Shown: one piece after another, positions 17,547 to 27,318 of the stretch
Layout: every line of letters begins with the position of its first letter
Numbering within the stretch: position 1 is the stretch's first letter
Source of the DNA: CAVONV01 sp963697355
Lineage (GTDB): Bacteria; Acidobacteriota; Vicinamibacteria; Marinacidobacterales; DATDRI01
Length of the DNA stretch: 64,000 nucleotides
Direction: 5' to 3'
Assembly (NCBI GenBank): GCA_963697355.1
Contig: CAVONV010000021.1
Span: forward strand, 372,001-436,000
The notes under the pieces: generated by a model
The model's input: only the letters and a program-made list of their open reading frames with translations
Told to the model about the DNA's origin: nothing
Database searches by the model: none
Translations under genes and position numbers: made by a program

Positions 17547-17605
17547 AAGGTCAGCGCCCACCGGCGGAACGAGAAATTCAAATATCGGCACGGGTCGTTC
17601 GCTGA
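17399..17605 (+). pseudogene. DUF433 (VapB-like antitoxin) N-terminal relic
   Basis: The frame from TTG 17399 reads TPGVCGGKPHISGHRISVQNV, altered here only by truncation: the GGKP and GHRISV motifs are the DUF433 signature. The C-terminal MSP.EI part of DUF433 is lost after about 17510 and replaced by unrelated sequence. It overlaps the end of the AT-rich gene, so a deletion junction lies here. Confidence 0.5.
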
Positions 17606-17702
17606 TTGCCGTCGTATTTTGGAGTATTGCACCGGACTCTCTGCTCGAGCCACAAACCGTCGGAGTTGCGCTGCCGCAGGATAGACGTAACACACCAAAA
17701 CC

Positions 17703-17715
17703 AAGTTATGGAGAG
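17703..17715 (+). repeat. Right copy of a 13-bp direct repeat
   Basis: This is the second copy of AAGTTATGGAGAG (first at 16812-16824). It supplies the ribosome binding site of the dienelactone hydrolase gene. Confidence 0.6.
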
Positions 17716-17723
17716 TGAGCACG

Positions 17724-18611
17724 ATGAGACGAAAGAAAGCTAGTGACTACGATCAAGGACTTCTCGATCTGTTCGATGGCTACGTGCACGGAGATATGGA
17801 CCGCCGCGAGTTCTTGGATCGCGCGAAGGTGTTCGCCGTTGGCGGTTTGTCCGCCGCCGCCCTTCTGGAGAGTCTAAGCCCGAAATATGCGGAGGCCCAG
17901 CAGATCGCGACGGACGATAGCCGCCTCACGACAGAGTACGTGGAATACGACTCCCCGGAGGGTTATGGAAAGGTCAAAGCCTACATGGTCCGTCCAGCGG
18001 ATTCGAGCGGCAAACTGCCGGGCGTCGTCGTCATCCACGAGAACAGGGGTCTCAATCCGCATATCGAAGATGTCGCGCGCCGGACGGGCCTTGCCGGGTA
18101 CCTGGCACTCGCGCCGGATGGGCTCACGTCTCTCGGAGGTTATCCGGGTACCGACGATGAAGGCCGTGCGATGCAGCAGAAGCTCGACCGAGGCAAGCTG
18201 GCGGAAGACTTCGTCGCCGCGGTGAAGTTTCTCCAGTCGCACCCGGACTGCACCGGCCGAGTGGGATGTGTGGGGTTCTGTTATGGTGGCAGCGTGTCCA
18301 ACATGCTGGCGGTGCGGATACCCGACCTCGCGGCCGCGGTTCCATTCTATGGAGGTCAAGCTGCAACCGAGGATGTTCCCAGGATCAAAGCACCCCTACT
18401 GCTCCACTACGCGAGCCACGACGAGCGTGTCAACGCCGGCTGGCCCGCCTATGAGGCTGCGTTGAAGGCCAATGGAGTGAGCTACACAGCACATATCTAC
18501 GAGGGCACGAACCACGGATTTCACAACGACACGACGCCGCGATACGACGAGGCCGCGGCAAAACTCGCTTGGCAGCGAACGCTCGATTTTTTCAACGAGC
18601 ATTTGCGTTGA
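17724..18611 (+). CDS. Dienelactone hydrolase family protein, exported
   Basis: From ATG 17724 the protein has 295 aa. GGAGAG at 17710-17715 fits this start; GTG 17715 lies inside that site. An N-terminal Tat-like leader (DRREFLDRAKVFAVGG) suggests export. The alpha/beta hydrolase has the dienelactone hydrolase triad: Cys in GCVGFCYGGS, Asp in YASHDERV and His in GTNHGFHND. The substrate is unknown; family members cleave lactones and esters in the degradation of aromatics. Confidence 0.88.
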   Translation: MRRKKASDYDQGLLDLFDGYVHGDMDRREFLDRAKVFAVGGLSAAALLESLSPKYAEAQQIATDDSRLTTEYVEYDSPEGYGKVKAYMVRPADSSGKLPGVVVIHENRGLNPHIEDVARRTGLAGYLALAPDGLTSLGGYPGTDDEGRAMQQKLDRGKLAEDFVAAVKFLQSHPDCTGRVGCVGFCYGGSVSNMLAVRIPDLAAAVPFYGGQAATEDVPRIKAPLLLHYASHDERVNAGWPAYEAALKANGVSYTAHIYEGTNHGFHNDTTPRYDEAAAKLAWQRTLDFFNEHLR

Positions 18612-18936
18612 CCCGCCTTCGCTCCGTCATGTGAAGGGTCGGAGCTAGGGCGAGGTAAACCCGCGTCTGCTCCGTGATGAGATGGGTTGGAGCTACGGCG
18701 TGGTGAACCCGCCTTCGCTCGCCCGAGACTGGAAGCGAGCTGCGGCTACGCAAGCGAGTCCCGCCCCGGGACCAATGAGCTTCGTTCTCCATGATGAGCA
18801 CGAAGGCGCTCCAACGGTCTGAGAAGCTGTGAACGTGCGTCAGCTCCGGAATTCAGAAGAACGATAGCGTGTTGGGACGTGCATCCGCCAGATGGGCGTC
18901 ATCTGCCGTTGCGTCAGGTTCAGAGGAGAAGACGAA
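18612..18936. repeat. Intergenic region with degenerate GC-rich repeats
   Basis: Variants of ACCCGCCTTCGCTC and GGAGCTACGGCG(A/T)GGT recur several times between 18612 and 18740. The first motif also appears near 29692. They look like a dispersed intergenic repeat family. No ORF is supported. Confidence 0.5.
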
Positions 18937-19968
18937 ATGAAATGCAATCCACTGGGAAACACCGGGCTATACGTGTCCGAGCTAACCCTGGGCGCGATGA
19001 CATTCGCCGATGAATCATCGGAATTCGCGAAGATGATCGGCGGCACCGGTCAGAAACTGGCGACTCGAATGGTCGACCTATCTCTCGAGGCTGGAATCAA
19101 TATCATCGATACTGCCAACGTCTACGCCTTTGGGGAGTCCGAGATCATGCTCGGTAAAGCGCTGGGTGAGCGTCGAAAGGATGTTCTGATCGCGACGAAG
19201 TTTTATCATCCGTTCGGGACCGGCCCCAATGATCTTGGCGGAAGTCGGCTGGCGATCGTACGCGAGGTCGAAGGAAGTCTGAAGCGGCTGAATACCGATT
19301 GGATCGACCTGTACCAGATCCACAGCTTCGATTACACCACGCCGCTCGAAGAGACGCTCCGATCGCTCGACGACTTGGTGCGACAGGGGAAAGTTCGCTA
19401 CATCGGTCTGTCCAATTATTCCGCCTGGCAGATCGCCAAGGCTGATGGGCTGGCTCGTTTGCTGGGGACCGAGCGCTTCTGCTCGGCCCAGGTGTATTAC
19501 TCGCTCGTCGGTCGAGAACTGGAACGGGAAATTCTCCCGGCAGTGCGCGACCTTGGGTTGGGGACGATGATTTGGAGTCCGTTGGCGGGCGGCTTCTTAT
19601 CCGGCAAATACAATCGTGAGAGCGAGGCCGAAGGCCGACGGAAGAGCTTCAATTTTCCGCCAGTGAACCTCGAGCAGGGATACGACATTGTCGATGAGCT
19701 CAAGGCGATAGCTGAAGCTCACGATGCCTCGGTCGCCCAGATTGCTCTGGCCTGGCTACGCTACCAGGATGGAGTCACCACGACGATTATTGGTGCAACC
19801 GGAGAAAAACAGTTGATCAGCAATCTCGAGTCGGTTGATATTGAGTTGACCGAAGATGATATGGCCCGGCTCGACAAGGTCAGCGCCATCCCCTCGGAGT
19901 ACCCGCACTGGCTTTCACCGATGGAGCGGGGGGATGATCTCTTTTCGCGATTCTCGGATCTGAAGTGA
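18937..19968 (+). CDS. Aldo/keto reductase
   Basis: From ATG 18937 (GAGGAG at 18923-18928) the protein has 343 aa. It has the AKR barrel motifs IDTANVYAFGESE (catalytic Asp and Tyr), LIATKF (Lys) and YQIHSFD (His). The C-terminal cofactor region ATGEKQLISNLES is typical of NADPH-binding members. The substrate cannot be told. The gene stands alone and is followed by a strong terminator. Confidence 0.93.
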   Translation: MKCNPLGNTGLYVSELTLGAMTFADESSEFAKMIGGTGQKLATRMVDLSLEAGINIIDTANVYAFGESEIMLGKALGERRKDVLIATKFYHPFGTGPNDLGGSRLAIVREVEGSLKRLNTDWIDLYQIHSFDYTTPLEETLRSLDDLVRQGKVRYIGLSNYSAWQIAKADGLARLLGTERFCSAQVYYSLVGRELEREILPAVRDLGLGTMIWSPLAGGFLSGKYNRESEAEGRRKSFNFPPVNLEQGYDIVDELKAIAEAHDASVAQIALAWLRYQDGVTTTIIGATGEKQLISNLESVDIELTEDDMARLDKVSAIPSEYPHWLSPMERGDDLFSRFSDLK

Positions 19969-19985
19969 AGATGGCCTAGCATGAC

Positions 19986-20045
19986 GTGCCGATTTAGGGA
20001 ACAACGTGCTGTTTTGGAGCCATGAGGTGTCGGTTTAGGGAACAA
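19986..20045 (+). repeat. Pair of 19-bp direct repeats
   Basis: GTGCCGATTTAGGGAACAA at 19986-20004 and GTGTCGGTTTAGGGAACAA at 20027-20045 differ at two bases and are 41 bases apart. Their role is unknown. Confidence 0.5.
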
Positions 20046-20121
20046 GCTGCAGAGATTGCCATTGAGGTCACTACCCCCCGGCCGAGGTCAAGATTGAACT
20101 GAACGCTTCGGATAAAGAAAC

Positions 20122-20165
20122 GGGGCCGGTACATCTTTTGAGAAATGTATCCGGCCCCCTTTTTT
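20122..20165 (+). terminator. Rho-independent terminator
   Basis: A 13-bp GC-rich stem (GGGGCCGGTACAT pairing with ATGTATCCGGCCCC, one bulged T) is followed by six T residues at 20160-20165. It terminates rightward transcription after the aldo/keto reductase. Confidence 0.85.
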
Positions 20166-20198
20166 GACGAGGAAGCGACTGCGTTTACAGGCGAGCCA

Positions 20199-20384
20199 TC
20201 ATGTCAAGGGAACCGGCTCGCAAACGAGATGGTCTTCGTTCGACACCCGACCGCATTGTTTGCAGATGAACTTTGGGTTGTTGACGAGAGGCTTCAATTC
20301 TTCCAGGTTGACGTTGCAGGGGCAACAGGTACGGGCACACATTTTGTCGGCGTGAGATACGACGTGAGCTGTCTCTTCGGCCAT
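20199..20384 (-). CDS. Small Cys-rich metal-binding protein
   Basis: The 61-aa protein has seven cysteines in the patterns MCARTCCPC, FICKQCG and LVCEP plus several histidines. It resembles short zinc- or metal-binding proteins of anaerobic and soil bacteria. AGGAG precedes ATG at 20384 with good spacing. A longer upstream frame is not needed. The function is unknown; metal storage or zinc-ribbon scaffolding is an inference. Confidence 0.65.
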   Translation of the reverse strand: MAEETAHVVSHADKMCARTCCPCNVNLEELKPLVNNPKFICKQCGRVSNEDHLVCEPVPLT

Positions 20385-20594
20385 TTTGATTCTCCTTTTG
20401 AGATGAGTCGTGATTGTTTGGTGCTTTGGTCTTCAAGAGCACCCGTTCGATGCCTTCATTGATATCTCGGTTCGTTTACCCTGTCAATTGACTGTCAAAA
20501 GGCTCGTACAAATACCATCAGACATGAGAGCGGGACCAATGGGGCCCCGATTGGCTCTGCGTCCGAAGCGGCTGCATCACGCCAGATCTGAAGG

Positions 20595-23291
20595 TCAATC
20601 CTCAACCAGCAGGTTCTTGAAAACAGGCCGTCCGGCCAGAGATACCTTGAAGCCATAGAAGGTGAGCGCCAAGCAGAACGCAGCTATGAGGATCGTCGCG
20701 TGTGCGTGCCAGGTGGACAAGTCGGTGGTCAAAGGATGGCCGGTGAGCAGATCGGCGGTGAGCGTTGTGACCAGAATGGTGACCCAGCCGAACCGAAAGA
20801 AGAAGTAATACCAGGCTGCCATGAAAATCGGTATCGTCAAGAATCCCATTGGAAATGCTGACGCGTAGACCAAGCTGTACAACATCCAGTGAATCCCGAC
20901 TGCCAGCCAGGTTTTGCGTAAAAGGAGCCTCAGCAGCAGGAGCGCAATGAAAAGAAACAGGATGTGGGTCGAGATATTGACGACAACGGAGAAGAGCTCG
21001 GCGAGCGCCTCGCTCACCCCACGTAGGGCGATGAGCTCTGCAGGGTGGCTCGGAAGGTCGGGCCGGGGCGGTACTCTGCCTAGCCATCCGGGTATCAGCT
21101 CAGAAACATTAACGACGAACGCGTATCCAATCCCAAAAACACATCCTGCGAATACATCCCGCCCGACGCGTGGATCAAGGAATCGTCCGTCCAGGAGGCG
21201 AATCCAAGAGACCATCGTTCGAGGCCAGAGTTTTCTGACAGACGGTTCGAGTGCCATGTAGAAGAGCCAGGCCAAGCCAGCCGCAAAGAATGCGCGATAA
21301 AGACCGCCGAAGAAAATCTGGAGCTGGGATTGCTCCGGAATGTGATGCGCTCCAAAAAGCCAGTGAAGCATCACGACGGCGAAGAAGAAACAGGCGAGTC
21401 GAAAGGCGAGCCGTCGATCCCCCCTCCTCAACCTCAAGTTGCGCCATGCCAAAAAGCCGAGGACCAAAACGAAGAGCGAGTGAAAAACCACATGAGCCAG
21501 ACGAGCCAGATTGAAAGGGACGACATCGGATGGACGGACCCAATCGGCCGTGGTGGCCGCCGGTTGGGTCCAAGGCTCAATGATTCGGAGGGCAACGGGT
21601 CGTCCGCGATAAGAGGCCGCCTCGATACGGATCGGGACTTCGGGGGCGTCAGGGTAGGTTCCTGTCCACGCGGCGCGACGGTCGGCGTAGTCTGGTGGTA
21701 ACCATTCTGGCTCTTCAGGTGTGAAATCACCGATGTCGAGCTCTGCCGCGTCGAACAGGGATTCCCATCCAGCCCATCTCGAGTCGTTGTCGGGCTCATC
21801 GCGACCGATGGGAACGGCTTCCAATCGGCGCAAACGCCCACGTGTGTCGAGTTGAAGACTCACCATGCCGGGAACGGTGATAGGAGGATCGCGTTCGGTC
21901 GGAAAGAACTCCGTGATGCGGTGGGGCACGAGATATTGGGGGCTTTCCCGATACCAGAAACGGATCACGCTGGGCTCGCCACGTGCCAAGAGTTCCCACC
22001 ATGTAGTGGAACGTGGCTTCGACATCAAATCATCGATGTAGCTCGTGTCCGCCAAAAAGCCGTAAGTGTGATCACGCTGAGGTGTGGGGTAGCCCAGATT
22101 TTCGAGAATGGCCCGGGCATCCGCGACCAACACCTCCGGTGATTTGGGAAGAGGAACGATCTGACTCAGTTGTGACTGCTCCGAAGCCCAAATCGCCCCT
22201 ATAAGAGAAACGAGAACCGCCACCAAGCACGTCCAGGCAACGGCGGGTGTCCACCCCGTGAACTCGCCCGCCTCCGCGATGAGGGCGGGAGCCGGCGTCT
22301 CGCCGCGAGCGACGGCTGCAGCGAGAAGGTCACCACCGGGAAGGGCGGAGCGAACCGCGATGGCCGAGGGAGGGCGGTTTTCTGGTTCCCGCTCCAAACA
22401 CTGCAGAATGATACGGTCCACCGCCGGATTGAGACCCTCCACGAATTTCGATGGAGGCTCGACCTTCCTATTCTCCTCTGGGCGCGAGAGTTCTTCTTTG
22501 TTTCCAGCCGCAAAGGCTCGTTTTCCTGTAAAAAGCTCGTAAAGCACGAGGCCCAAACAATAGATGTCGCTTCGCTCCGTGACTTCTTTGCCTGCCCACT
22601 GCTCCGGCGCCATGTAGCCCGGTGTCCCGCTTCTTATGTCTCTCGTCTCGATCTCTCCCGTCGCTACGGCGAGACCAAAATCGGTAATACGGGCTTGACC
22701 TCGCTCGTCGATCATCACGTTCGCCGGCTTGATGTCGCGATGGAGTACCTTCTTGTCGTGGGCGGCAGCCAACCCGGACGCGAGCTGGGTGGCAATCTCT
22801 ACCGCTTTGTCGGGAGGAAGACGACCGATACGCCGCAGGAGCGATCGAAGGTCTTCTCCATCGATGTGCTCCATGGAAAGGAAGTGGTGGCCTTCCGCCT
22901 CGCTGATGTCGTAAACCCGACAAACGTTGGGGTGCGAGATCTGGCGGGCCACACTGACTTCACTTCTAAACCGTTTGAGAGATTCTGCGTTTCGTGTGAG
23001 CTCAACGGGAAGGAACTTCAATGCGACCACATTGTCGAGTAAGAGGTCGTCGGCGCGATAGACCTCTCCCATGCCGCCCTTTCCGATGCGCTCGATGATC
23101 CGGTAGCGACCGGCAAGAATAGTGCCGGGGTTGAAACGTCCGTGCTGGGAGTCGCTGGATGGGGGTGTCGATTCGTGACTAGGAGTGCGATCCCTCGTCG
23201 CCTCGGCGGAGAGCTCCGCGATGGACGATCCGCAGGACGAGCAGAAGCGACTATCCTCCGCAATCTCCGTCGAACAGGCGGGACAGTTCAA
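20595..23291 (-). CDS. Membrane Ser/Thr protein kinase with zinc ribbon and C-terminal polytopic domain
   Basis: The protein has 898 aa. An N-terminal zinc ribbon (CPAC and CSSC, residues 4-20) precedes a Hanks-type kinase domain (about 62-320) with the GKGGMGEVYRA loop, Lys92, HRDIKPAN (184-191), DFG (204-206) and APEQW. A membrane helix at about 354-372 leads to an outer region of about 230 residues and then many membrane helices (about 600-890). The C-terminal part has no assigned enzyme motif. The design suggests a sensor kinase whose membrane part perceives or performs a second function. Confidence 0.88.
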   Translation of the reverse strand: MNCPACSTEIAEDSRFCSSCGSSIAELSAEATRDRTPSHESTPPSSDSQHGRFNPGTILAGRYRIIERIGKGGMGEVYRADDLLLDNVVALKFLPVELTRNAESLKRFRSEVSVARQISHPNVCRVYDISEAEGHHFLSMEHIDGEDLRSLLRRIGRLPPDKAVEIATQLASGLAAAHDKKVLHRDIKPANVMIDERGQARITDFGLAVATGEIETRDIRSGTPGYMAPEQWAGKEVTERSDIYCLGLVLYELFTGKRAFAAGNKEELSRPEENRKVEPPSKFVEGLNPAVDRIILQCLEREPENRPPSAIAVRSALPGGDLLAAAVARGETPAPALIAEAGEFTGWTPAVAWTCLVAVLVSLIGAIWASEQSQLSQIVPLPKSPEVLVADARAILENLGYPTPQRDHTYGFLADTSYIDDLMSKPRSTTWWELLARGEPSVIRFWYRESPQYLVPHRITEFFPTERDPPITVPGMVSLQLDTRGRLRRLEAVPIGRDEPDNDSRWAGWESLFDAAELDIGDFTPEEPEWLPPDYADRRAAWTGTYPDAPEVPIRIEAASYRGRPVALRIIEPWTQPAATTADWVRPSDVVPFNLARLAHVVFHSLFVLVLGFLAWRNLRLRRGDRRLAFRLACFFFAVVMLHWLFGAHHIPEQSQLQIFFGGLYRAFFAAGLAWLFYMALEPSVRKLWPRTMVSWIRLLDGRFLDPRVGRDVFAGCVFGIGYAFVVNVSELIPGWLGRVPPRPDLPSHPAELIALRGVSEALAELFSVVVNISTHILFLFIALLLLRLLLRKTWLAVGIHWMLYSLVYASAFPMGFLTIPIFMAAWYYFFFRFGWVTILVTTLTADLLTGHPLTTDLSTWHAHATILIAAFCLALTFYGFKVSLAGRPVFKNLLVED

Positions 23292-23436
23292 TCGCGCTCC
23301 CTGCGGTAGAGTTGTGGGCCGGTCGTTGCCGGCTACACCACGGTGATGAGATCGATCGAAGATGGCAACGGTAGGGCCCCCGCACTCATTCTGAGTGGAT
23401 AGTAGTCGCTACACTCGTCGCCCGTCAATTGGAGAC

Positions 23437-24945
23437 TCAACGACTCTGCGGCACAGCCTCCATCAACAATGCTAGAGCGTTCTTGAGCCCTTCGTTACCT
23501 GGACCCCCGCCCTTGTAATGGCCCAGGCGCACAACGACGAGGTCGTGGGACGGGATAATAATGGTCTTCTGATTTCCGGCACCGGCCATGTAGTAGGCAT
23601 CCTTGGGGATGGGGTAAGCGTCCGTTCCATTGATCCAGAAGAAGGCGCCGCCGTAGATCGGTCGGCCGTCGGCCACCCAAGCCGGCGCCAACGTGCTCGC
23701 GTACTCCACGTAGCCCTCGGGAAGGAGGCGTTCGCCGTCCCAGACGCCGTCTTGGAGGTAGAGATTGCCGAGCCGGGCCCAGTCGCGACCTGAGCCGAAC
23801 TCGTAGCCCTGAAGAAGGAAGTTTCCGTAGGGATCGGTCTCCAGAACCATGTTGCGGATCCCGAGCTTGTCGAAAAGAGCCTTTTGTGGGAACGAGAGGT
23901 AGTCTTCGCCACGTCCCTCGACGGCGAGGCGGATCAAGTAGTTGGTCAGCGCGGGATCGGAATTGCGGTAGCGGCCCACCGTATTGGGTTTCCACTGTTG
24001 CGGCCTTGTTGCCGCCCACTCAAAGGAGTTGACGGTTCCGGTGTAAACGTAAAGGTGGTCGGGATAGCCCATGTCCGGATCGAAGTCGGGATCTTGAGGT
24101 GCGCGGAAGCGGAGGCCACTCGACATGCGCATGAGGTCGCCGATGCGGATCTCGGCGCGTGGGTCGCCTTCCTCTTGCCACTCGGGAACGGGGGCCGGCT
24201 GCCAAAGATCGTAGACACCTTGTTGGATGAGAATACCCATGAGGGTGGCGGTGAGGCTCTTTCCCATCGACCAGCTTTCGAGCGGCGTGTGCATATCGAT
24301 GCCCTCGCGGTAGCGCTCACCGATAATGCGGCCTTTCCACGTCACCACGAAGGCGGCCGTCATCCCCTCTGCCGGCTCGAAAGCAGCGTCGACGGCAGCG
24401 GCCACCTTCTCGCTATCGAGCTCGGGCGGCAGGGGCTCATTCTGGAGGACGTCACCCATGGGCCAAGGCGTCGTGGTCGGATCGGGGAGAGTACTCTCGA
24501 CCTCTACGGGCGTAAAATAGACCGACTCCTCACCTATGGGCAGAGCTACACAGCCTTGGTCACCGAAAACCTTCGCCGTTCGGACGACGCCGGAAGGGAG
24601 GGTCAAGTGTACGGCGCGGTTTTCCTTGTCGATCACCTTCTCCGTGACATGGGCGCGCTCTTCGTAGGGACTCGAAAAGTAGCCGATGTTCTCGGCGGCG
24701 AAATCCGCGTCGAGTCCGGTGATGAAGACGGCCGAGCAGAGTATCTTGGCGAAGCCGGCCGTATGGTGCTCGAGGGCATCGCCTGGAGGCGGCACGTACT
24801 CCGTTTCGAGCTCTAGTGACTCGGCGCGCGCGAGAAGCGTATCGCGGGGTGATTGTGAAGGACTGCTCTGCTCCTTATCTTGACAAGCAAGAGAGATGAG
24901 TGCAAAGAAGACTCCAACGACCAAACAGTGGACTCCGCGTGCCAT
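23437..24945 (-). CDS. Class C beta-lactamase-family serine hydrolase, lipoprotein
   Basis: The protein has 502 aa with a lipoprotein signal (FFALISLAC at the N-terminus). The C-terminal two thirds form a beta-lactamase/penicillin-binding fold: SMGK supplies the SxxK motif, YRNS the YxN motif. The N-terminal 150 residues are an extra domain with several Cys residues. Members are esterases, peptidases or lactamases; which one cannot be told. It lies between the kinase and the TonB receptor on the same strand, with 34 bases to the latter. Confidence 0.85.
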   Translation of the reverse strand: MARGVHCLVVGVFFALISLACQDKEQSSPSQSPRDTLLARAESLELETEYVPPPGDALEHHTAGFAKILCSAVFITGLDADFAAENIGYFSSPYEERAHVTEKVIDKENRAVHLTLPSGVVRTAKVFGDQGCVALPIGEESVYFTPVEVESTLPDPTTTPWPMGDVLQNEPLPPELDSEKVAAAVDAAFEPAEGMTAAFVVTWKGRIIGERYREGIDMHTPLESWSMGKSLTATLMGILIQQGVYDLWQPAPVPEWQEEGDPRAEIRIGDLMRMSSGLRFRAPQDPDFDPDMGYPDHLYVYTGTVNSFEWAATRPQQWKPNTVGRYRNSDPALTNYLIRLAVEGRGEDYLSFPQKALFDKLGIRNMVLETDPYGNFLLQGYEFGSGRDWARLGNLYLQDGVWDGERLLPEGYVEYASTLAPAWVADGRPIYGGAFFWINGTDAYPIPKDAYYMAGAGNQKTIIIPSHDLVVVRLGHYKGGGPGNEGLKNALALLMEAVPQSR

Positions 24946-24979
24946 GTGACCTCCTTACAGAACCGAGCTCAATCCGTAT

Positions 24980-27295
24980 TTAGAAGAATCGTATCGAATA
25001 GCTGAACTGAATACCCCGACCTATTTCTGGTGCGACGAGCTTGACAAAGGATGTGTGGAGCCGGTAGAGCTCGTTCGTCAAGTTGTAGGCTCGCACCGCA
25101 AAGACATGGGCGTAGCTTTGGTGCGGGAGGAGATACGAGGCATTGACGTTGAATACGGCGTAGCCAGCCGTCGGTGTCTCGTTACGGGCGATCTTGTCCT
25201 GCTGTGCCGCCCAAACCAACTCCGGCCTGACCGTGAGGCCTCCATGAGGGATTTCGAGAGCGACCCGTCCGTGAAGAGGAGGTATGCGAGGAAGGTCTTC
25301 ATTCGTCTCGGTCAGCTTGGCTCTGACATATCCCAAATCGAGGTTCAACAAGGCGTGCTCGTGTAGCTTTATGGACCCCTCACCGTCGATACCGACGAAT
25401 CGACTATCTCCTTGGAGGAAGGGCGCCACGCGGAGACCTTCCACGATGAGATCGGTAAAGGCGGCGTATACGAAGTTGCTGATGTCGTAGTAGTAGAAAT
25501 TCACGCTGCCCTGTATCCGACGAGCTTGGCTGCGCAAACTGAGATCGAGTCCGAGTGAGGTCTCTTGGCTCAGATCGGGATTTCCAATCTCGAAGGCCAA
25601 GTTCCCTACATGGGGCCCGAAGTTGTAGAGCTCTTCGAGAGCGGGAGCGCGGCTCGATCCGGTGAAGTTCGCAACGAGGGCGGAGTTGGAGCCTAGATTC
25701 TGTTTCAAGCCTACCGAGCCCGAGAATCCGGTGAAGCTACGCGGTCGCGCCTCCGGGGGCTCGAGCTCCACATCGTGCCCTTGTTCTTCCTCGCTCACAT
25801 CCGGATTGTAGTCGTTGACCTCGATCCGTCCACCGAGCAGTAGCTGCGCCGCTGGATTGATCTCGAGCTCCTCGTAGACAAAACCAGCGAATGAAGTTTG
25901 AGTTGTGGGTGGCGCGAGTGCTTCCTCGCCGAACACCTTGTAGTCACGGTAGTGGGTCCAGAGTCCAAACTTGCCCGAGAGGGGTCCGGTCTCCGCGTGC
26001 TCGACCTCCGCCCGCACAACATAGGTTTTGTTGTCGAAGGAGGTGCCGATATTCTCGCTCCCTCCTACGACTTCGATCTCATCATGTCTCCAATCGATAT
26101 AGCTAAAGGTGACATGCATGTGCTCGATGAATTCGTTTTCGAGGTTCTTCATGCCGAAATTGAAACGGGCGCTTTGACGAAACGTATCCAGGTCGACTTG
26201 GAGCTCTTCCTCCTTTGCGGCGGGCTCCTCTTCGTCCTCATGGCCGTGGCCATGGATGTCGCCCACCCCCGGAACGCCGTATCGACCGTCTTCCACTTGG
26301 TATCCGCCGCTGAAGTATGTCTTTTCACCAAAGATGCCGACACCTAGTCGGCCATTCGCGAGACGCGTGCTCGAGTTTTCTACCTTGCCCTCCGGCGTGT
26401 CGTAGTCGCCGGTTCGACGAGCTCCACCACCGGCCCATAACGTCCAGTTCTGCTCCATCCGTTGCACCTGACCGTTCACGCCGGCCTGCGCGTTGGCCGA
26501 GCCGAAATCGGCCAATACCTTTCCGTCGGTACCGACGTGCTTCTCGGTGTGGAACGTGTCGTGAGGTGTAATGGCGTTCACGACGCCGCCGATGGCGTTG
26601 CTCCCGTATAGCAATGTCGCAGGGCCTCGAACCACTTCGAGTCGCTCTAGCCCGGCAGGGTCAATCGTGACACCGTGATCGCCCGATTGGCTGGAAAGGT
26701 CACCGGTTCGGACACCGTCTTGCATGATGAGGACGCGGTCACCGTCGAACCCGCGAATGATGGGGCGACTACTTCCAGGGCCAAAGCTCCGCTTGTAAAT
26801 ACCAGCTTCCTCTCCGAGGAGCTCTCCGATATTCGGCGCCATCCTTTCAGCGATGTCCATCGTGTCGAGACTCGTCACCGAGTTGAAGGAATCGAACGTT
26901 GTGGTCTCACCGACGCTCGCGGTCACGGTGATGCTTTCGTGGACCGGTGTCAGCGTCATTGTGACCTGGATTTCGGTGGTTTGGCCCACGGACACTTCGA
27001 CCATTTGTCGGGACGCAACGAGATGCTGCCGAATCGCCATGACTTCATGAGCCCCAACGGGGACGTTCTTGAATTGGAAAATGCCCTCCACATCGGCAAA
27101 TGCTGAGATCCCCAAGCTCAGGATCCAGACTTCGGCTCCGTGGATGGGGTCACCCGTCGTGTCCAGGGTGACGGTTCCTCGTACGGTGCCGGTCGCTTCG
27201 ACGGCGGGACTTTCTCCTGCGAGAACGAGTTGCGTGGTCGCAAAGAATCCAAGAATGACCACGCGGATGACAAAACAATGGTGAAACCTCTGCAC
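24980..27295 (-). CDS. TonB-dependent receptor, ZnuD-like
   Basis: The protein has 771 aa. A signal peptide is followed by a carboxypeptidase-regulatory-like beta domain (about 33-115), a plug domain with GEEAGIYKRSFGPGSSRPIIRG reduced here to its core RPIIRGFDGDRVLIMQDG, and a beta-barrel ending in SYSIRFF. Two loops are rich in His, Asp and Glu (HGHGHEDEEEP near residue 320 and SEEEQGHDVELEPPE near 500). Such loops occur in zinc-importing receptors of the ZnuD type. Metal import is therefore likely but not proven. Confidence 0.85.
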   Translation of the reverse strand: MQRFHHCFVIRVVILGFFATTQLVLAGESPAVEATGTVRGTVTLDTTGDPIHGAEVWILSLGISAFADVEGIFQFKNVPVGAHEVMAIRQHLVASRQMVEVSVGQTTEIQVTMTLTPVHESITVTASVGETTTFDSFNSVTSLDTMDIAERMAPNIGELLGEEAGIYKRSFGPGSSRPIIRGFDGDRVLIMQDGVRTGDLSSQSGDHGVTIDPAGLERLEVVRGPATLLYGSNAIGGVVNAITPHDTFHTEKHVGTDGKVLADFGSANAQAGVNGQVQRMEQNWTLWAGGGARRTGDYDTPEGKVENSSTRLANGRLGVGIFGEKTYFSGGYQVEDGRYGVPGVGDIHGHGHEDEEEPAAKEEELQVDLDTFRQSARFNFGMKNLENEFIEHMHVTFSYIDWRHDEIEVVGGSENIGTSFDNKTYVVRAEVEHAETGPLSGKFGLWTHYRDYKVFGEEALAPPTTQTSFAGFVYEELEINPAAQLLLGGRIEVNDYNPDVSEEEQGHDVELEPPEARPRSFTGFSGSVGLKQNLGSNSALVANFTGSSRAPALEELYNFGPHVGNLAFEIGNPDLSQETSLGLDLSLRSQARRIQGSVNFYYYDISNFVYAAFTDLIVEGLRVAPFLQGDSRFVGIDGEGSIKLHEHALLNLDLGYVRAKLTETNEDLPRIPPLHGRVALEIPHGGLTVRPELVWAAQQDKIARNETPTAGYAVFNVNASYLLPHQSYAHVFAVRAYNLTNELYRLHTSFVKLVAPEIGRGIQFSYSIRFF

Positions 27296-27318
27296 CGTGA
27301 CTTCTCCTTAACCTTGGC

